Position numbers and translations under genes: made by a program
Notes under the pieces: generated by a model
The model's database searches: none
Seen by the model: only the letters and a program-made list of their open reading frames with translations
Told to the model about the DNA's origin: nothing
Shown: positions 9,157 through 17,595 of the stretch, piece after piece
Position numbering within the stretch: the stretch's first letter is position 1
Layout of the letters: every line of letters begins with the position of its first letter
Assembly: GCF_014284235.1 (NCBI RefSeq)
Contig: NZ_JACOGD010000002.1
Span: 558,001-622,000 of the forward strand
Source: Cognatundibacterium curvum
Lineage (GTDB): Bacteria > Pseudomonadota > Gammaproteobacteria > Burkholderiales > Burkholderiaceae_D
Direction: 5' to 3'
DNA length: 64,000 bases

Positions 9157-10116
9157 TCAATTCCGTGATGATTCATGCTCTGCGGTGTATTGCAGGCCTT
9201 GTGCGACTGTAAAAGGCGGCTCCCAGCCTAATTGGCGTCTGGCTTTGCCTATATCTACCTGCAGTGACTCACATAAGCGGTCAGCAACCGCACGTCTGCC
9301 CAGTATGCGCGCTAACAGACTGAGCCAGCCGGGCGGAAATGCAAATAATCTGGGTTTGACCTGCAAAGCCTGCGCGCAGGCCTTCAATAAGGCTGGTGTG
9401 GATAAATCCTCGTTATCTGACACCTGAAACACTGCATTCTTTGCTTGCGGATGATACAGGCAATGCGTCAGAAAGTGCGTCAGATTGCCGATATAAAGCA
9501 GACTGCGCTGATTGCTGATACTGGCCAGTGGCAAAGGGATGCCACGTCTGACTGCCTGCATCATGCTACGGAAATTGGCTTTGACACCAGGACCGTAAAT
9601 CAAAGGCGGGCGCACGATAGTGATGGCCATGCTGGTTTTTTTTCCGATTGCAAGCAAAGCCCGTTCTGCTTCATATTTCGATAAACCATAAGGGTCATGC
9701 GTTGCCGCGATATCTTTTTCCGATAAAGGATGACCTGGCAGGCTTTTTTCGCCATTCACCTTGACCGAACTCAGATAAATAAAATGTTTGACTCCCGCCG
9801 CTGCGGCCTGCCTGGCCAGATTGACGCTGGCATCGACATTCAATGCGCGGAACAGGCTGAGCGGATCACCGGCCGTTTCATGCATCACATGCACCCTGGC
9901 TGCACAATGGATGACGGCACCGGCCTGATGCAGATGGTCTGTCCAGTCGGTTTGTGCGTCCATACCCGGGATCACCGGGTTTTGCATATTGGTATGCTGA
10001 GTATTCAGTGGCTGGCGCGTGGGGCAGACCAGGTGATAGCCCAGCTCAAGCATGTGCGCAGTCAGCGCCTGGCCGACAAAACCGCTGGCGCCGGTGATGA
10101 GTACGGGTTGGTTCAT
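9157..10116 (-). CDS. NAD-dependent epimerase/dehydratase-family SDR, likely UDP-4-keto-sugar reductase
   Basis: A 319-aa extended SDR. The start is the ATG giving MNQPVLITGASGFVG, because it overlaps the upstream glycosyltransferase stop as ATGA; a longer frame adds an unsupported leader. Seen: TGASGFVGQAL (NAD(P) binding), IYLSSVKVNGE, and the catalytic YGLSKYEAE (YxxxK). Family and context resemble WbpV/WreQ-type reductases that finish UDP-QuiNAc or UDP-FucNAc from the 4-keto intermediate made by WbpM-like enzymes. The PglC-like transferase starts 11 bases downstream. A UDP-sugar 4-epimerase role remains possible. Confidence 0.82.
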   Translation of the reverse strand: MNQPVLITGASGFVGQALTAHMLELGYHLVCPTRQPLNTQHTNMQNPVIPGMDAQTDWTDHLHQAGAVIHCAARVHVMHETAGDPLSLFRALNVDASVNLARQAAAAGVKHFIYLSSVKVNGEKSLPGHPLSEKDIAATHDPYGLSKYEAERALLAIGKKTSMAITIVRPPLIYGPGVKANFRSMMQAVRRGIPLPLASISNQRSLLYIGNLTHFLTHCLYHPQAKNAVFQVSDNEDLSTPALLKACAQALQVKPRLFAFPPGWLSLLARILGRRAVADRLCESLQVDIGKARRQLGWEPPFTVAQGLQYTAEHESSRN

Positions 10117-10904
10117 AGGGACTTCAAAGTATGTAGGCGACGCGGATAAACACAATATTTACGGAAAATAAAGCGTATGAAGCTGGTCAAAAACCATCTT
10201 GCATGCGGTGATGCCAGGCTGCGGTTTCTGTGTGCACCAAAATGTACCGCATGCAGATCCGGATAATAGCGCACACCATGTCCTGTCCGCAGATAAGAGC
10301 GATAGCACAAGTCCACATCTTCAAAATACATGAAGTAATCGTCGTCGAAACCGCCCAGTTGTTCGAAATGCGCGGCCCGCATCGCCAGAAAAGCACCTGA
10401 ACACCAGTCAATTTCACAGCTCTCTGGCAACTTGCTTTTGTCATAGACACTGGTCAGTGAGCGCACCAGCGGTACACGGAGCGGCGATAGCAGATCAGGA
10501 AAGATGCGGATATTTCCATCTGCAATCGTTCCGGCATGGTCTTTATATAAATTCAGCGTGGCGCTGAGAGCGTGGTCATTTTGCATACGCTGTTCAAGCT
10601 CTGCTATGCGTTCCGGTGTAATGGCAATATCCGGATTCATGATCACGAACAGGTCATCCGCTGCGTAGTCTGCGCTTTGCCGGACTAACTGAAACAAAAA
10701 ATTATTATTTGCACCAAAGCCCAGACCAGGACTGGCGTCCGTGTAATGGACACCCGCTTGCTCGCAATAGTGACGTAAGCTGGCGGATGGGCGGTTATCT
10801 TTTACCCATATCTGCATTTGTTCACCGGCCTGCGCTAAGCCACCCAGCTGGCTGGAGATCAGCAATTCTTCGTGGCCGTGGCTGACTATAGCGATATGTA
10901 TCAT
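10113..10904 (-). CDS. Family 2 glycosyltransferase
   Basis: A 263-aa GT-A enzyme of the rhamnosyltransferase-like GT2 group. Seen: IHIAIVSHGHEE at the N-terminus in place of the commoner VVIVTYN, GLGFGANNNFLF, FVIMNPDIAITPE as the metal/nucleotide site, WCSGAFLAMRAAHFEQLGGF, and YFEDVDLCYR. It lacks the hydrophobic tail of the second GT2 in this cluster. It is translationally coupled to the following SDR gene by a 4-base ATGA overlap and separated from rfbD by 84 bases containing a palindrome. It probably adds rhamnose or another repeat-unit sugar; the acceptor is unknown. Confidence 0.85.
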   Translation of the reverse strand: MIHIAIVSHGHEELLISSQLGGLAQAGEQMQIWVKDNRPSASLRHYCEQAGVHYTDASPGLGFGANNNFLFQLVRQSADYAADDLFVIMNPDIAITPERIAELEQRMQNDHALSATLNLYKDHAGTIADGNIRIFPDLLSPLRVPLVRSLTSVYDKSKLPESCEIDWCSGAFLAMRAAHFEQLGGFDDDYFMYFEDVDLCYRSYLRTGHGVRYYPDLHAVHFGAHRNRSLASPHARWFLTSFIRFIFRKYCVYPRRLHTLKSL

Positions 10905-10946
10905 GATAAAAGTGTCGTTCTGAAGATAGGCAGGTGGTGAGTTGGC

Positions 10947-10985
10947 TTACGCAGGCGGCTCTTGCAATGACAGCCGTCTGCGTAA
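10947..10985. repeat. Intergenic palindrome between rfbD and the GT2 gene
   Basis: The arms 10947-10960 and 10972-10985 are reverse complements over 14 bases with one mismatch, around an 11-base loop. It fills most of the 84-base gap. No T-run follows on either strand, so it is not a standard intrinsic terminator. The arm begins TTACGCAGG, resembling the ends of the larger repeat at 22263-22367. Confidence 0.6.
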
Positions 10986-10988
10986 AAA

Positions 10989-11924
10989 TCAGCTTGCAGC
11001 CAAAGGGTGTTGTTGATCCAGGCACTCCGCCAGTGCGCTTTGCCAGTCCGGTATCGAAACTGAGAAAGTTTGCTGAATTTTCTGAGTATCCAAACGGGAG
11101 TTCACAGGTCTTTTCGCGGGCGTCGGGTAGTCGGAGGCGGGTATGCCTTCCAGTGTGGGTGCCGCTTTGTTGAGTAGTCCACGCAATCCTGCCTGTTCTA
11201 CAATCGCTGTAGTGAAACCGAACCAGCTGGTGTAGCCGGTGTTGGTCAGATTGTATAAACCTTGGAATTGCTGCCACCAAGCCGCTTGATCCGGCGCCGC
11301 CGCCAGTTGACGCACAATTTGCTGCGTTACTTGTGCAATGCTCAAGGCAGAAGTTGGCGCGCCAAACTGATCGTTGACGATGCGTAAGTGATCGCGCTCA
11401 TTGGCCAGCTTCAACATAGTCAGCAAGAAGTTTTTACCATGCAGTGAGTAGACCCAGCTGGTACGGAAAATCAAATGCTGGCACTGGCTGTCCTGAATCG
11501 CCTGTTCACCTTCGTATTTGGTTTTACCATACTGATTCACCGGGTTGCAGGCATAGCTTTCCGTATATGCCGGCAGCTCAGTCTGGGGTTGATCTGTGCC
11601 CAGACTGCCATCGAACACATAGTCCGTCGAGTAATGAATCAGGCCTATCTGCAAGCGTGCAGCCGCGCGCGCCATTGCCTGCGGTGCTAATACATTAACT
11701 TTATATGCGGTATCGGTATCCGTTTCCGCTTTATCAACGGCGGTATACGCCGCAGGATTGATCATCAGATCAGGGCGGATTTGAACTATCGCACTTTCGA
11801 TCGCGTCTGGCTGGCTCAAGTCCAGCATCTCCCGGTCTGCGGCGATGATTTCATGTTCAGCTCCCAGCAGACGCTGCAGCGCAGCGCCGAGCTGACCACT
11901 GACACCGGTCAGTAAAATCCTCAT
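10989..11924 (-). CDS. rfbD: dTDP-4-dehydrorhamnose reductase
   Basis: Last step of dTDP-L-rhamnose synthesis: NAD(P)H reduction of dTDP-4-keto-L-rhamnose. The 311-aa SDR shows LLTGVSGQLGAAL at the N-terminus, HYSTDYVFDGSL, and the catalytic YGKTKYEGE (YxxxK), followed by FRTSWVYS. It begins inside the rfbC stop (4-base ATGA overlap), so the pair is translationally coupled. Length and motifs are normal. Confidence 0.96.
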   Translation of the reverse strand: MRILLTGVSGQLGAALQRLLGAEHEIIAADREMLDLSQPDAIESAIVQIRPDLMINPAAYTAVDKAETDTDTAYKVNVLAPQAMARAAARLQIGLIHYSTDYVFDGSLGTDQPQTELPAYTESYACNPVNQYGKTKYEGEQAIQDSQCQHLIFRTSWVYSLHGKNFLLTMLKLANERDHLRIVNDQFGAPTSALSIAQVTQQIVRQLAAAPDQAAWWQQFQGLYNLTNTGYTSWFGFTTAIVEQAGLRGLLNKAAPTLEGIPASDYPTPAKRPVNSRLDTQKIQQTFSVSIPDWQSALAECLDQQHPLAAS

Positions 11925-12466
11925 GCAAAAACCTCAGCTTCAGCCAGGGTTTTCGCGAGCTGATCTTTGCCGGATAAGACTGGTGCCTCGCTGATTGGCC
12001 AGGTGATGCCTATGGCAGGATCATTCCAGGCCAGGCTGCGTTCAAATTCAGGCGCCCAGTAATCGGTCGTTTTGTACAAAAATTCAGCCTTTTCACTGAG
12101 CACCACGAAGCCATGCGCAAAGCCAGGCGGTATCCATAACTGACGCTGATTTTCTGCAGACAAACGCACGCCGGCCCATTGTCCGAAGCGTGGCGAGCTT
12201 TTTCTGATATCGACAGCAACGTCGAACACTTCACCTGATACGACGCGTACCAGCTTACCCTGCGCTTGCTGGATTTGATAATGCAAGCCACGCAAAATAT
12301 TTTTTGCTGACAGCGAATGGTTGTCCTGTACAAACTCAGTCTGCACACCGGTCAGTTCAGCAAATTTTTTGGCATTAAAGCTTTCAAAGAAAAAGCCACG
12401 CTCGTCGCCAAATACCTTGGGTTCGATAATCAGTACTTCGGGTAAGTTAGTTGCAACAACTTTCAT
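11921..12466 (-). CDS. rfbC: dTDP-4-dehydrorhamnose 3,5-epimerase
   Basis: Cupin-fold epimerase converting dTDP-4-keto-6-deoxy-glucose to the L-rhamno form. At 181 aa it is full length. Seen: FFESFN, VQDNHSLSAKNILRGLHYQ with the catalytic His62, and FAHGFVVLSEKAEFLYKTTDYW carrying the conserved tyrosine. It starts 2 bases after rfbA and overlaps rfbD by 4 bases. Confidence 0.96.
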   Translation of the reverse strand: MKVVATNLPEVLIIEPKVFGDERGFFFESFNAKKFAELTGVQTEFVQDNHSLSAKNILRGLHYQIQQAQGKLVRVVSGEVFDVAVDIRKSSPRFGQWAGVRLSAENQRQLWIPPGFAHGFVVLSEKAEFLYKTTDYWAPEFERSLAWNDPAIGITWPISEAPVLSGKDQLAKTLAEAEVFA

Positions 12467-12468
12467 CT

Positions 12469-13362
12469 TCAGCCGACCTTTTTCTCTAATAATTGCAATA
12501 AATAGCGGCCATATTCATTCTTCTTCAGAGGCTGTGCCAGTTTTTCCAGTTGCGCGGCATTGATGTAATTGCGACGGAACGCGATTTCTTCCGGGCAGGC
12601 AATTTTCAAGCCCTGGCGTTTTTCTATGGTTGCAATGAACTGGCTTGCATCGAGTAAAGACTCATGGGTGCCGGTATCCAGCCAGGCCATGCCACGTCCC
12701 ATCAGCTCCACATTCAGCTCACCTTGTTTCAGATAAGTATTATTGACGTCTGTTATTTCCAGTTCACCACGTGCAGACGGTTTGATCGCGGCTGCGATAT
12801 CCACCACTTGCTGATCATAGAAATACAGGCCGGTGACGGCATAATTCGATTTCGGTTTCAGCGGCTTTTCTTCTATGCTGATGGCCTGGCGATTGGTATC
12901 AAAATCAACCACGCCATAGCGTTCCGGATCGTGCACATGATAAGCAAATACAGTGGCGCCACTGCCACGTGCATCGGCATTGCGTAATTGCGGCTCAAAG
13001 TCATGACCGTAATAGATATTGTCGCCAAGGATTAAGGCCGACGGCGAGTTACCGATGAATTCCTTGCCGATGATGAAGGCTTGTGCCAAGCCATCTGGTG
13101 AGGGTTGTACTGCATATTGCAGGTTGATACCCCATTGCGAACCGTCACCGAGTAATTCGCTGAAGCGTGGCGTGTCCTGAGGAGTGGAAATGATCAGGAT
13201 ATCGCGTATGCCCGCTAACATTAAAGAAGTCAGCGGATAATAAATCATGGGTTTGTCGTAGACTGGCAGCAATTGCTTGGAAATTGCCTGCGTCACAGGA
13301 TACAGGCGCGTGCCTGAGCCGCCTGCCAGGATGATTCCTTTGCGTTGTGTAGCTTGTACCAT
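12469..13362 (-). CDS. rfbA: Glucose-1-phosphate thymidylyltransferase
   Basis: Makes dTDP-glucose from dTTP and glucose-1-phosphate, the entry into the rhamnose pathway. The 297-aa protein shows the nucleotidyltransferase signature [11 protein letters not shown] followed by [47 protein letters not shown], and [14 protein letters not shown]. Only 3 bases separate it from rfbB and 2 from rfbC, so the four rfb genes form one tight transcription unit. Substrate glucose-1-P could come from the phosphomutase encoded about 6 kb downstream in the same cluster. Confidence 0.97.
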   Translation of the reverse strand: MVQATQRKGIILAGGSGTRLYPVTQAISKQLLPVYDKPMIYYPLTSLMLAGIRDILIISTPQDTPRFSELLGDGSQWGINLQYAVQPSPDGLAQAFIIGKEFIGNSPSALILGDNIYYGHDFEPQLRNADARGSGATVFAYHVHDPERYGVVDFDTNRQAISIEEKPLKPKSNYAVTGLYFYDQQVVDIAAAIKPSARGELEITDVNNTYLKQGELNVELMGRGMAWLDTGTHESLLDASQFIATIEKRQGLKIACPEEIAFRRNYINAAQLEKLAQPLKKNEYGRYLLQLLEKKVG

Positions 13363-13365
13363 TGC

Positions 13366-14427
13366 TTATTCCTTGTTGCTGTATTGCAAATCAACCCATT
13401 TCATGTAATCGCCCGACTGTACATCGCTGACCCAAGCATCATTCTCCAGATACCATTGCACAGTTTTGCGTAAGCCAGTCTCAAAAGTCTCAGCAGGTTT
13501 CCAGCCCAATTCACGTTCAATTTTGCGCGCATCGATCGCATAACGGCGGTCATGCCCCGGGCGGTCTTTGACGTGGCGGATCTGATCGCGGTAACTGCCC
13601 GCTGCTTTTGGCTGTAACTCATCCAGTAAGTCGCAGATGGTATGTACCACGCTCAGATTGGTCTGTTCATTCCAGCCACCGACGTTATAGGTTTCACCCG
13701 GACGTCCTGCTTCCAGCACGCGGCGAATAGCAGTGCAATGATCAGTTACAAATAACCAGTCACGCACTTGCTGCCCATCGCCATACACAGGCAAGTCTTT
13801 ACCTGCGCGCGCGTTGGTAATAATCAGAGGGATCAGTTTTTCCGGGAAATGATAGGCACCGTAATTGTTAGAACAATTTGTGGTCAGTACCGGCATGCCA
13901 TAGGTGTGATGGTAGGCGCGAACTAAGTGATCAGAGGCCGCTTTTGATGCAGAGTAAGGACTGTTTGGTGCATAAGCGGTTGTTTCTGTGAACGGAGGAT
14001 CTTCTGCCGACAAAGTGCCATAAACCTCATCAGTGGACACATGCAGGAAACGGAAGTCAGCTTTTGCTTCGCCTTCCAGACCATTCCAGTAAGCACGTGC
14101 CGCCTCCAGCAGGCTGAAAGTACCGTTCACATTGGTGGTGACGAAAGCGGCCGGGCCATGGATGGAGCGGTCTACATGACTTTCCGCCGCAAAATGCAGG
14201 ATGGCGCGTGGTTTATGCTCGGCAAACAAAGCATGAAGCAGCCCGGTGTCACAGATATCGCCTTGCACGAAGATATGCCTGGGGTTATTGCGTACAGCGG
14301 CCAGATTATTCAGGTTGCCTGCATAAGTCAGTTTGTCAAAATTGAGCACCGCCTCATCATGCTGCGCCAGCCAGCTTAAGACAAAATTGGAACCGATGAA
14401 ACCAGCGCCGCCAGTTACGAATATCAT
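13366..14427 (-). CDS. rfbB: dTDP-glucose 4,6-dehydratase
   Basis: NAD-dependent extended SDR of 353 aa that makes dTDP-4-keto-6-deoxyglucose. Seen: [25 protein letters not shown], the catalytic STDEVYG, and [15 protein letters not shown] (YxxxK). The C-terminus has the [14 protein letters not shown] signature of RfbB. It is the first gene of the minus-strand polysaccharide block and is preceded by AGGAG six bases before the ATG. It diverges from grpE across a 341-base intergenic region. Confidence 0.97.
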   Translation of the reverse strand: MIFVTGGAGFIGSNFVLSWLAQHDEAVLNFDKLTYAGNLNNLAAVRNNPRHIFVQGDICDTGLLHALFAEHKPRAILHFAAESHVDRSIHGPAAFVTTNVNGTFSLLEAARAYWNGLEGEAKADFRFLHVSTDEVYGTLSAEDPPFTETTAYAPNSPYSASKAASDHLVRAYHHTYGMPVLTTNCSNNYGAYHFPEKLIPLIITNARAGKDLPVYGDGQQVRDWLFVTDHCTAIRRVLEAGRPGETYNVGGWNEQTNLSVVHTICDLLDELQPKAAGSYRDQIRHVKDRPGHDRRYAIDARKIERELGWKPAETFETGLRKTVQWYLENDAWVSDVQSGDYMKWVDLQYSNKE

Positions 14428-14564
14428 TCACCACTCCTAGAAATGCGGTATTTAAAATATAAAGCGGCGATTTTACTGGAAAATTCGTCAAAATCAGCAC
14501 TATGTTATATTTGTTGCAATTTTAAATTAACGCTGATTTTGCGCGCAAATAGAAATCAGGCTGA

Positions 14565-14603
14565 GACTTACGCAGGTCCACGCTTTGGCGAGGCATTTTG
14601 ACG
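14565..14603 (+). repeat. Degenerate partial copy of the 22263 palindromic repeat
   Basis: Shares GACTTACGCA exactly with the left arm of the 22263-22367 element. Twenty-two bases further on (20 in the full copy) comes a 17-base block matching it at 13 of 17 positions (14587-14603 against 22286-22302). The right half is missing. Confidence 0.5.
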
Positions 14604-14706
14604 TATTTTTATGGTGGTTATAAATAGTTGACTGCCCTGTATATGGGTGAAATTTCTGGGAAATGGGGGAAACATCCTTTATTCTGAGTTATTTTTAAGG
14701 GAGGGG

Positions 14707-14734
14707 CTTGATTTATTCCGCTACGCCCCCAATT
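14707..14734 (+). promoter_or_regulatory. Sigma-32 heat-shock promoter of grpE
   Basis: CTTGATT, 13 bases, then CCCCAATT. This is close to the RpoH consensus (CTTGAAA, about 13, CCCCATNT) and has the same spacing as the E. coli dnaK promoter. It lies about 35 bases upstream of the grpE start, as expected for heat-shock control of the grpE-dnaK-dnaJ cluster. Confidence 0.8.
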
Positions 14735-14768
14735 GCAGCAGCAATAAAGTTTTGACTGGAGAGTTTGT

Positions 14769-15335
14769 ATGCAAGAGCAAGATAAAAAAACGGAACAAGA
14801 TATTCCTGTGACAGAGACTGCTGCCGAAACAGCGCAGGCGAATCCAGAGCTGGATGCGACAGCCGATCAGACTGTACAAAATAATGATCAGTTGATTGCT
14901 GAGCTGCAGGCGAAAGTTGCAGAATTGCAAGATGCGTTCATGCGCGCCAAGGCTGAAGGTGAAAATATCCGTCGCCGTGCCCAGGATGATATTGCAAAAG
15001 CGCATAAATTTGCGATCGAAGGTTTTGCAGAGGCCATGGTGCCAGTCAAAGACAGTCTGGAAATGGCATTGAAAGTAGAGACGCCTTCTATCGACTCGCT
15101 CAAGGAAGGCGTTGAGTTAACATTGAAGCAATTGTCGTCTGCATTTGAGAAAAACCGCCTGCTCGAAGTGAATCCGCTTCAGGGTGAAAAATTGGATCCT
15201 GATAGGCATCAGGCGATTTCTATGGTGCCTGCAGAACAGGACGCGAATACCGTGGTGACGGTTTTGCAAAAAGGTTACATGATCGCTGATCGCCTGCTGC
15301 GCCCTGCATTAGTGACAGTCGCACAAGGAAAATAA
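14769..15335 (+). CDS. grpE: Nucleotide exchange factor GrpE
   Basis: Co-chaperone that releases ADP from DnaK. At 188 aa it is normal length. Seen: an acidic/glutamine-rich N-terminus, a long coiled coil (about residues 38-90, including [19 protein letters not shown] and [10 protein letters not shown]), and the C-terminal beta domain with [19 protein letters not shown] and [19 protein letters not shown]. The ATG follows TGGAGAG. It heads the heat-shock cluster, 141 bases before dnaK. Confidence 0.97.
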   Translation: MQEQDKKTEQDIPVTETAAETAQANPELDATADQTVQNNDQLIAELQAKVAELQDAFMRAKAEGENIRRRAQDDIAKAHKFAIEGFAEAMVPVKDSLEMALKVETPSIDSLKEGVELTLKQLSSAFEKNRLLEVNPLQGEKLDPDRHQAISMVPAEQDANTVVTVLQKGYMIADRLLRPALVTVAQGK

Positions 15336-15343
15336 AAAAATGC

Positions 15344-15392
15344 GTAAAAAACGCGCAAATTTCGCTTGAAAACTGCGTTTTTTACCTTATAT
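15344..15392 (+). promoter_or_regulatory. Terminator-like inverted repeat overlapped by a possible sigma-32 promoter, grpE-dnaK gap
   Basis: Arms 15344-15354 and 15375-15385 are perfect 11-base reverse complements with A6 and T6 tracts inside the arms, a terminator-like layout just after the grpE stop. Overlapping its right half is CTTGAAA (15365-15371), 13 bases, CCTTATAT (15385-15392), which fits the RpoH consensus spacing. It could both limit read-through from grpE and start a dnaK-dnaJ transcript. The second role is inference. Confidence 0.5.
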
Positions 15393-15476
15393 CCGGAACA
15401 GACGAATCGGAAATACAGGCAAACTGAGCTGATTCTACAATCTCAACAAATAAAATTGACATTCTGAGGGAAAATC

Positions 15477-17423
15477 ATGGGCAAAATGATCGGTATTGAT
15501 TTGGGTACAACCAATTCTTGCGTAGCAGTTATGGAAGGCGGGCAGCCAAAAGTCATCGAAAACGCAGAGGGTGCACGTACCACTCCTTCTATTATTGCTT
15601 ATCAGGAAGACGGTGAAATTCTGGTTGGCGCATCCGCTAAACGTCAGGCTGTGACCAATCCGCGTAATACACTGTACGCAGTGAAGCGTCTGATTGGCCG
15701 TAAGTTTGAAGAAAAAGAAGTGCAGAAGGACATCGGCCTGATGCCTTACGCAATTTCCAAAGCAGATAACGGCGACGCATGGGTGTCTGTGCGCGACAAA
15801 AAACTCGCGCCACCACAAATTTCCGCTGAAGTCTTGCGCAAAATGAAAAAGACCGCCGAAGACTACCTCGGTGAAGAAGTGACTGAGGCCGTGATTACTG
15901 TTCCGGCTTACTTCAACGATGCGCAACGTCAGGCAACCAAAGATGCAGGCCGTATCGCTGGTCTGGATGTAAAGCGTATTATCAATGAGCCGACCGCTGC
16001 TGCGCTCGCGTTTGGTCTGGATAAAAAAGAAAAAGGCGATCGTAAGATTGCAGTGTATGACCTCGGCGGCGGTACTTTCGACGTGTCCGTGATTGAAATC
16101 GCTGACGTAGACGGCGAAATGCAATTTGAAGTGTTGTCCACTAACGGCGACACCTTCCTCGGTGGTGAAGACTTCGATCAGCGCGTGATCGACTACATCA
16201 TTGAAGAATTTAAAAAGATCAATGGCCTGGACCTGGCAAAAGATCCGATCGCGCTGCAGCGTATCAAAGCGTCTGCTGAACGTGCAAAAATCGAATTGTC
16301 CAGCTCCCAGCAAACAGAAATCAATGAACCGTATATCGCCATGGCCAATGGCGCACCGGTGCATTTGAATCTGAAAATTACACGTGCCAAACTGGAAGCA
16401 CTGGTCGAAGACCTGATCCAGAAAACCATAGAACCATGCCGTATGGCGATCAAAGATGCGGGAGTTAAAGCATCTGATATCGATGACGTGATTCTGGTCG
16501 GTGGTATGACACGTATGCCTAAAGTGCAGGAAGCGGTCAAAGAATTCTTCGGCAAAGATCCACGTAAAGACGTGAATCCGGATGAAGCTGTGGCAGTTGG
16601 TGCCGCGATTCAGGGTTCTGTCTTGTCTGGCGATCGTAAAGACGTATTGTTGCTGGACGTGACGCCGCTGTCTCTGGGTATCGAAACCCTGGGTGGCGTG
16701 ATGACCAAAATGATCCAGAAAAACACGACTATCCCGACTAAATTCAGTCAGGTATTCTCGACAGCGGATGATAACCAGCCTGCGGTAACGATCAAAGTAT
16801 TCCAGGGTGAGCGTGAAATCGCTGCTGGTAACAAAGGTCTGGGCGAGTTCAATCTGGAAGGTATTCCACCGGCAGCGCGCGGCACACCGCAAATCGAAGT
16901 CACTTTCGACATCGACGCGAACGGTATTTTGCATGTAGGTGCAAAAGACAAAGCGACCGGCAAAGAAAACAAGATCACCATCAAGGCTAACTCCGGTCTG
17001 ACCGAAGATGAAATCCAGAAAATGGTGAAAGATGCTGAGCTGAACGCTGAAGAAGACAAGAAAGTGAAAGAACTGGCAGAGTCCCGCAATCAGGGTGATG
17101 CACTGGTTCACTCCACTAAGAAAGCCTTGTCTGAGCACGGCGATAAGCTGGAAGCTGGCGAAAAAGAGAAAATCGAAGCAGCGATCAAGGATCTGGAAGA
17201 TGTATTGAAATCCGGCGACAAAGCTGAAATCGACACTAAACTGGGTGCCTTGTCGACCGCTTCTCAGAAACTGGGCGAAAAAGTTTATGCTGACATGCAG
17301 GCGCAGCAAGCTGCAGCAGGTGGTGCAGCTGGTGGTGCGGGTGCAGCTGGCGCAGCAGAAGCGAAAGCGCAGGACGATGACGTAGTTGATGCTGACTTTA
17401 AAGAAGTCAAAGACAACAAATAA
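15477..17423 (+). CDS. dnaK: Hsp70 chaperone DnaK
   Basis: ATP-dependent cytoplasmic chaperone, 648 aa. Seen: [18 protein letters not shown] at the N-terminus, [15 protein letters not shown] near 196-210, [11 protein letters not shown] near 340, the linker [13 protein letters not shown] near 390-400, and a C-terminal lid. The tail is Ala/Gly-rich and ends [15 protein letters not shown], the bacterial EEVKD-like ending. The ATG is preceded by GAGGGAAAATC. Codon use is that of a highly expressed gene. The long open frame on the opposite strand is a by-product of this codon bias. Confidence 0.99.
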   Translation: MGKMIGIDLGTTNSCVAVMEGGQPKVIENAEGARTTPSIIAYQEDGEILVGASAKRQAVTNPRNTLYAVKRLIGRKFEEKEVQKDIGLMPYAISKADNGDAWVSVRDKKLAPPQISAEVLRKMKKTAEDYLGEEVTEAVITVPAYFNDAQRQATKDAGRIAGLDVKRIINEPTAAALAFGLDKKEKGDRKIAVYDLGGGTFDVSVIEIADVDGEMQFEVLSTNGDTFLGGEDFDQRVIDYIIEEFKKINGLDLAKDPIALQRIKASAERAKIELSSSQQTEINEPYIAMANGAPVHLNLKITRAKLEALVEDLIQKTIEPCRMAIKDAGVKASDIDDVILVGGMTRMPKVQEAVKEFFGKDPRKDVNPDEAVAVGAAIQGSVLSGDRKDVLLLDVTPLSLGIETLGGVMTKMIQKNTTIPTKFSQVFSTADDNQPAVTIKVFQGEREIAAGNKGLGEFNLEGIPPAARGTPQIEVTFDIDANGILHVGAKDKATGKENKITIKANSGLTEDEIQKMVKDAELNAEEDKKVKELAESRNQGDALVHSTKKALSEHGDKLEAGEKEKIEAAIKDLEDVLKSGDKAEIDTKLGALSTASQKLGEKVYADMQAQQAAAGGAAGGAGAAGAAEAKAQDDDVVDADFKEVKDNK

Positions 17424-17454
17424 TTCGTCACTTCAGTCTGAAAATGGCTGCAGA

Positions 17455-17500
17455 GGCGCAGAGCACGCAGAATGAGTTTGGTCTCTGCGCACTCTGCGCC
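17455..17500. repeat. Long palindrome in the dnaK-dnaJ gap
   Basis: The arms 17455-17471 and 17484-17500 are 17-base reverse complements with two mismatched positions around a 12-base loop; weaker pairing extends about 7 bases outward. The arms are built on GGCGCAGAG/CTCTGCGCC. A T8 run starts about 20 bases later. It may act as a partial terminator or mRNA-stability element between dnaK and dnaJ. It also resembles a class of GCAGAG-type palindromes dispersed in many bacterial genomes. Confidence 0.6.
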
Positions 17501-17595
17501 TTTGTGGCATAGAGCCCGCTTTTTTTTAATATTGAATCGCCATATTTTGTGTACCAGTCCCAAAATATGAACTACGAAAACAAGGTGTAATCCAG

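Larger units (their letters stand above)
14428..14768. other. Divergent intergenic region rfbB / grpE
   Basis: 341 bases without a gene. The rfbB side (14428-14560) is A+T rich and must hold the rfb promoter, but I could not settle on one pair of hexamers. The middle (14565-14603) carries a degenerate copy of the palindromic repeat seen at 22263. The grpE side carries the heat-shock promoter at 14707-14734. I saw no ops/JUMPstart element ahead of rfbB. Confidence 0.6.

Noticed and set aside
14428-14560. ops/JUMPstart element ahead of the rfb genes
   Set aside because: The GGCGGTAG core was not seen on the minus strand.
15435-17309. 624-codon open frame antisense to dnaK
   Set aside because: It mirrors dnaK codon bias; the opposite strand has all DnaK motifs. 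This kind of shadow frame is common in highly expressed genes.
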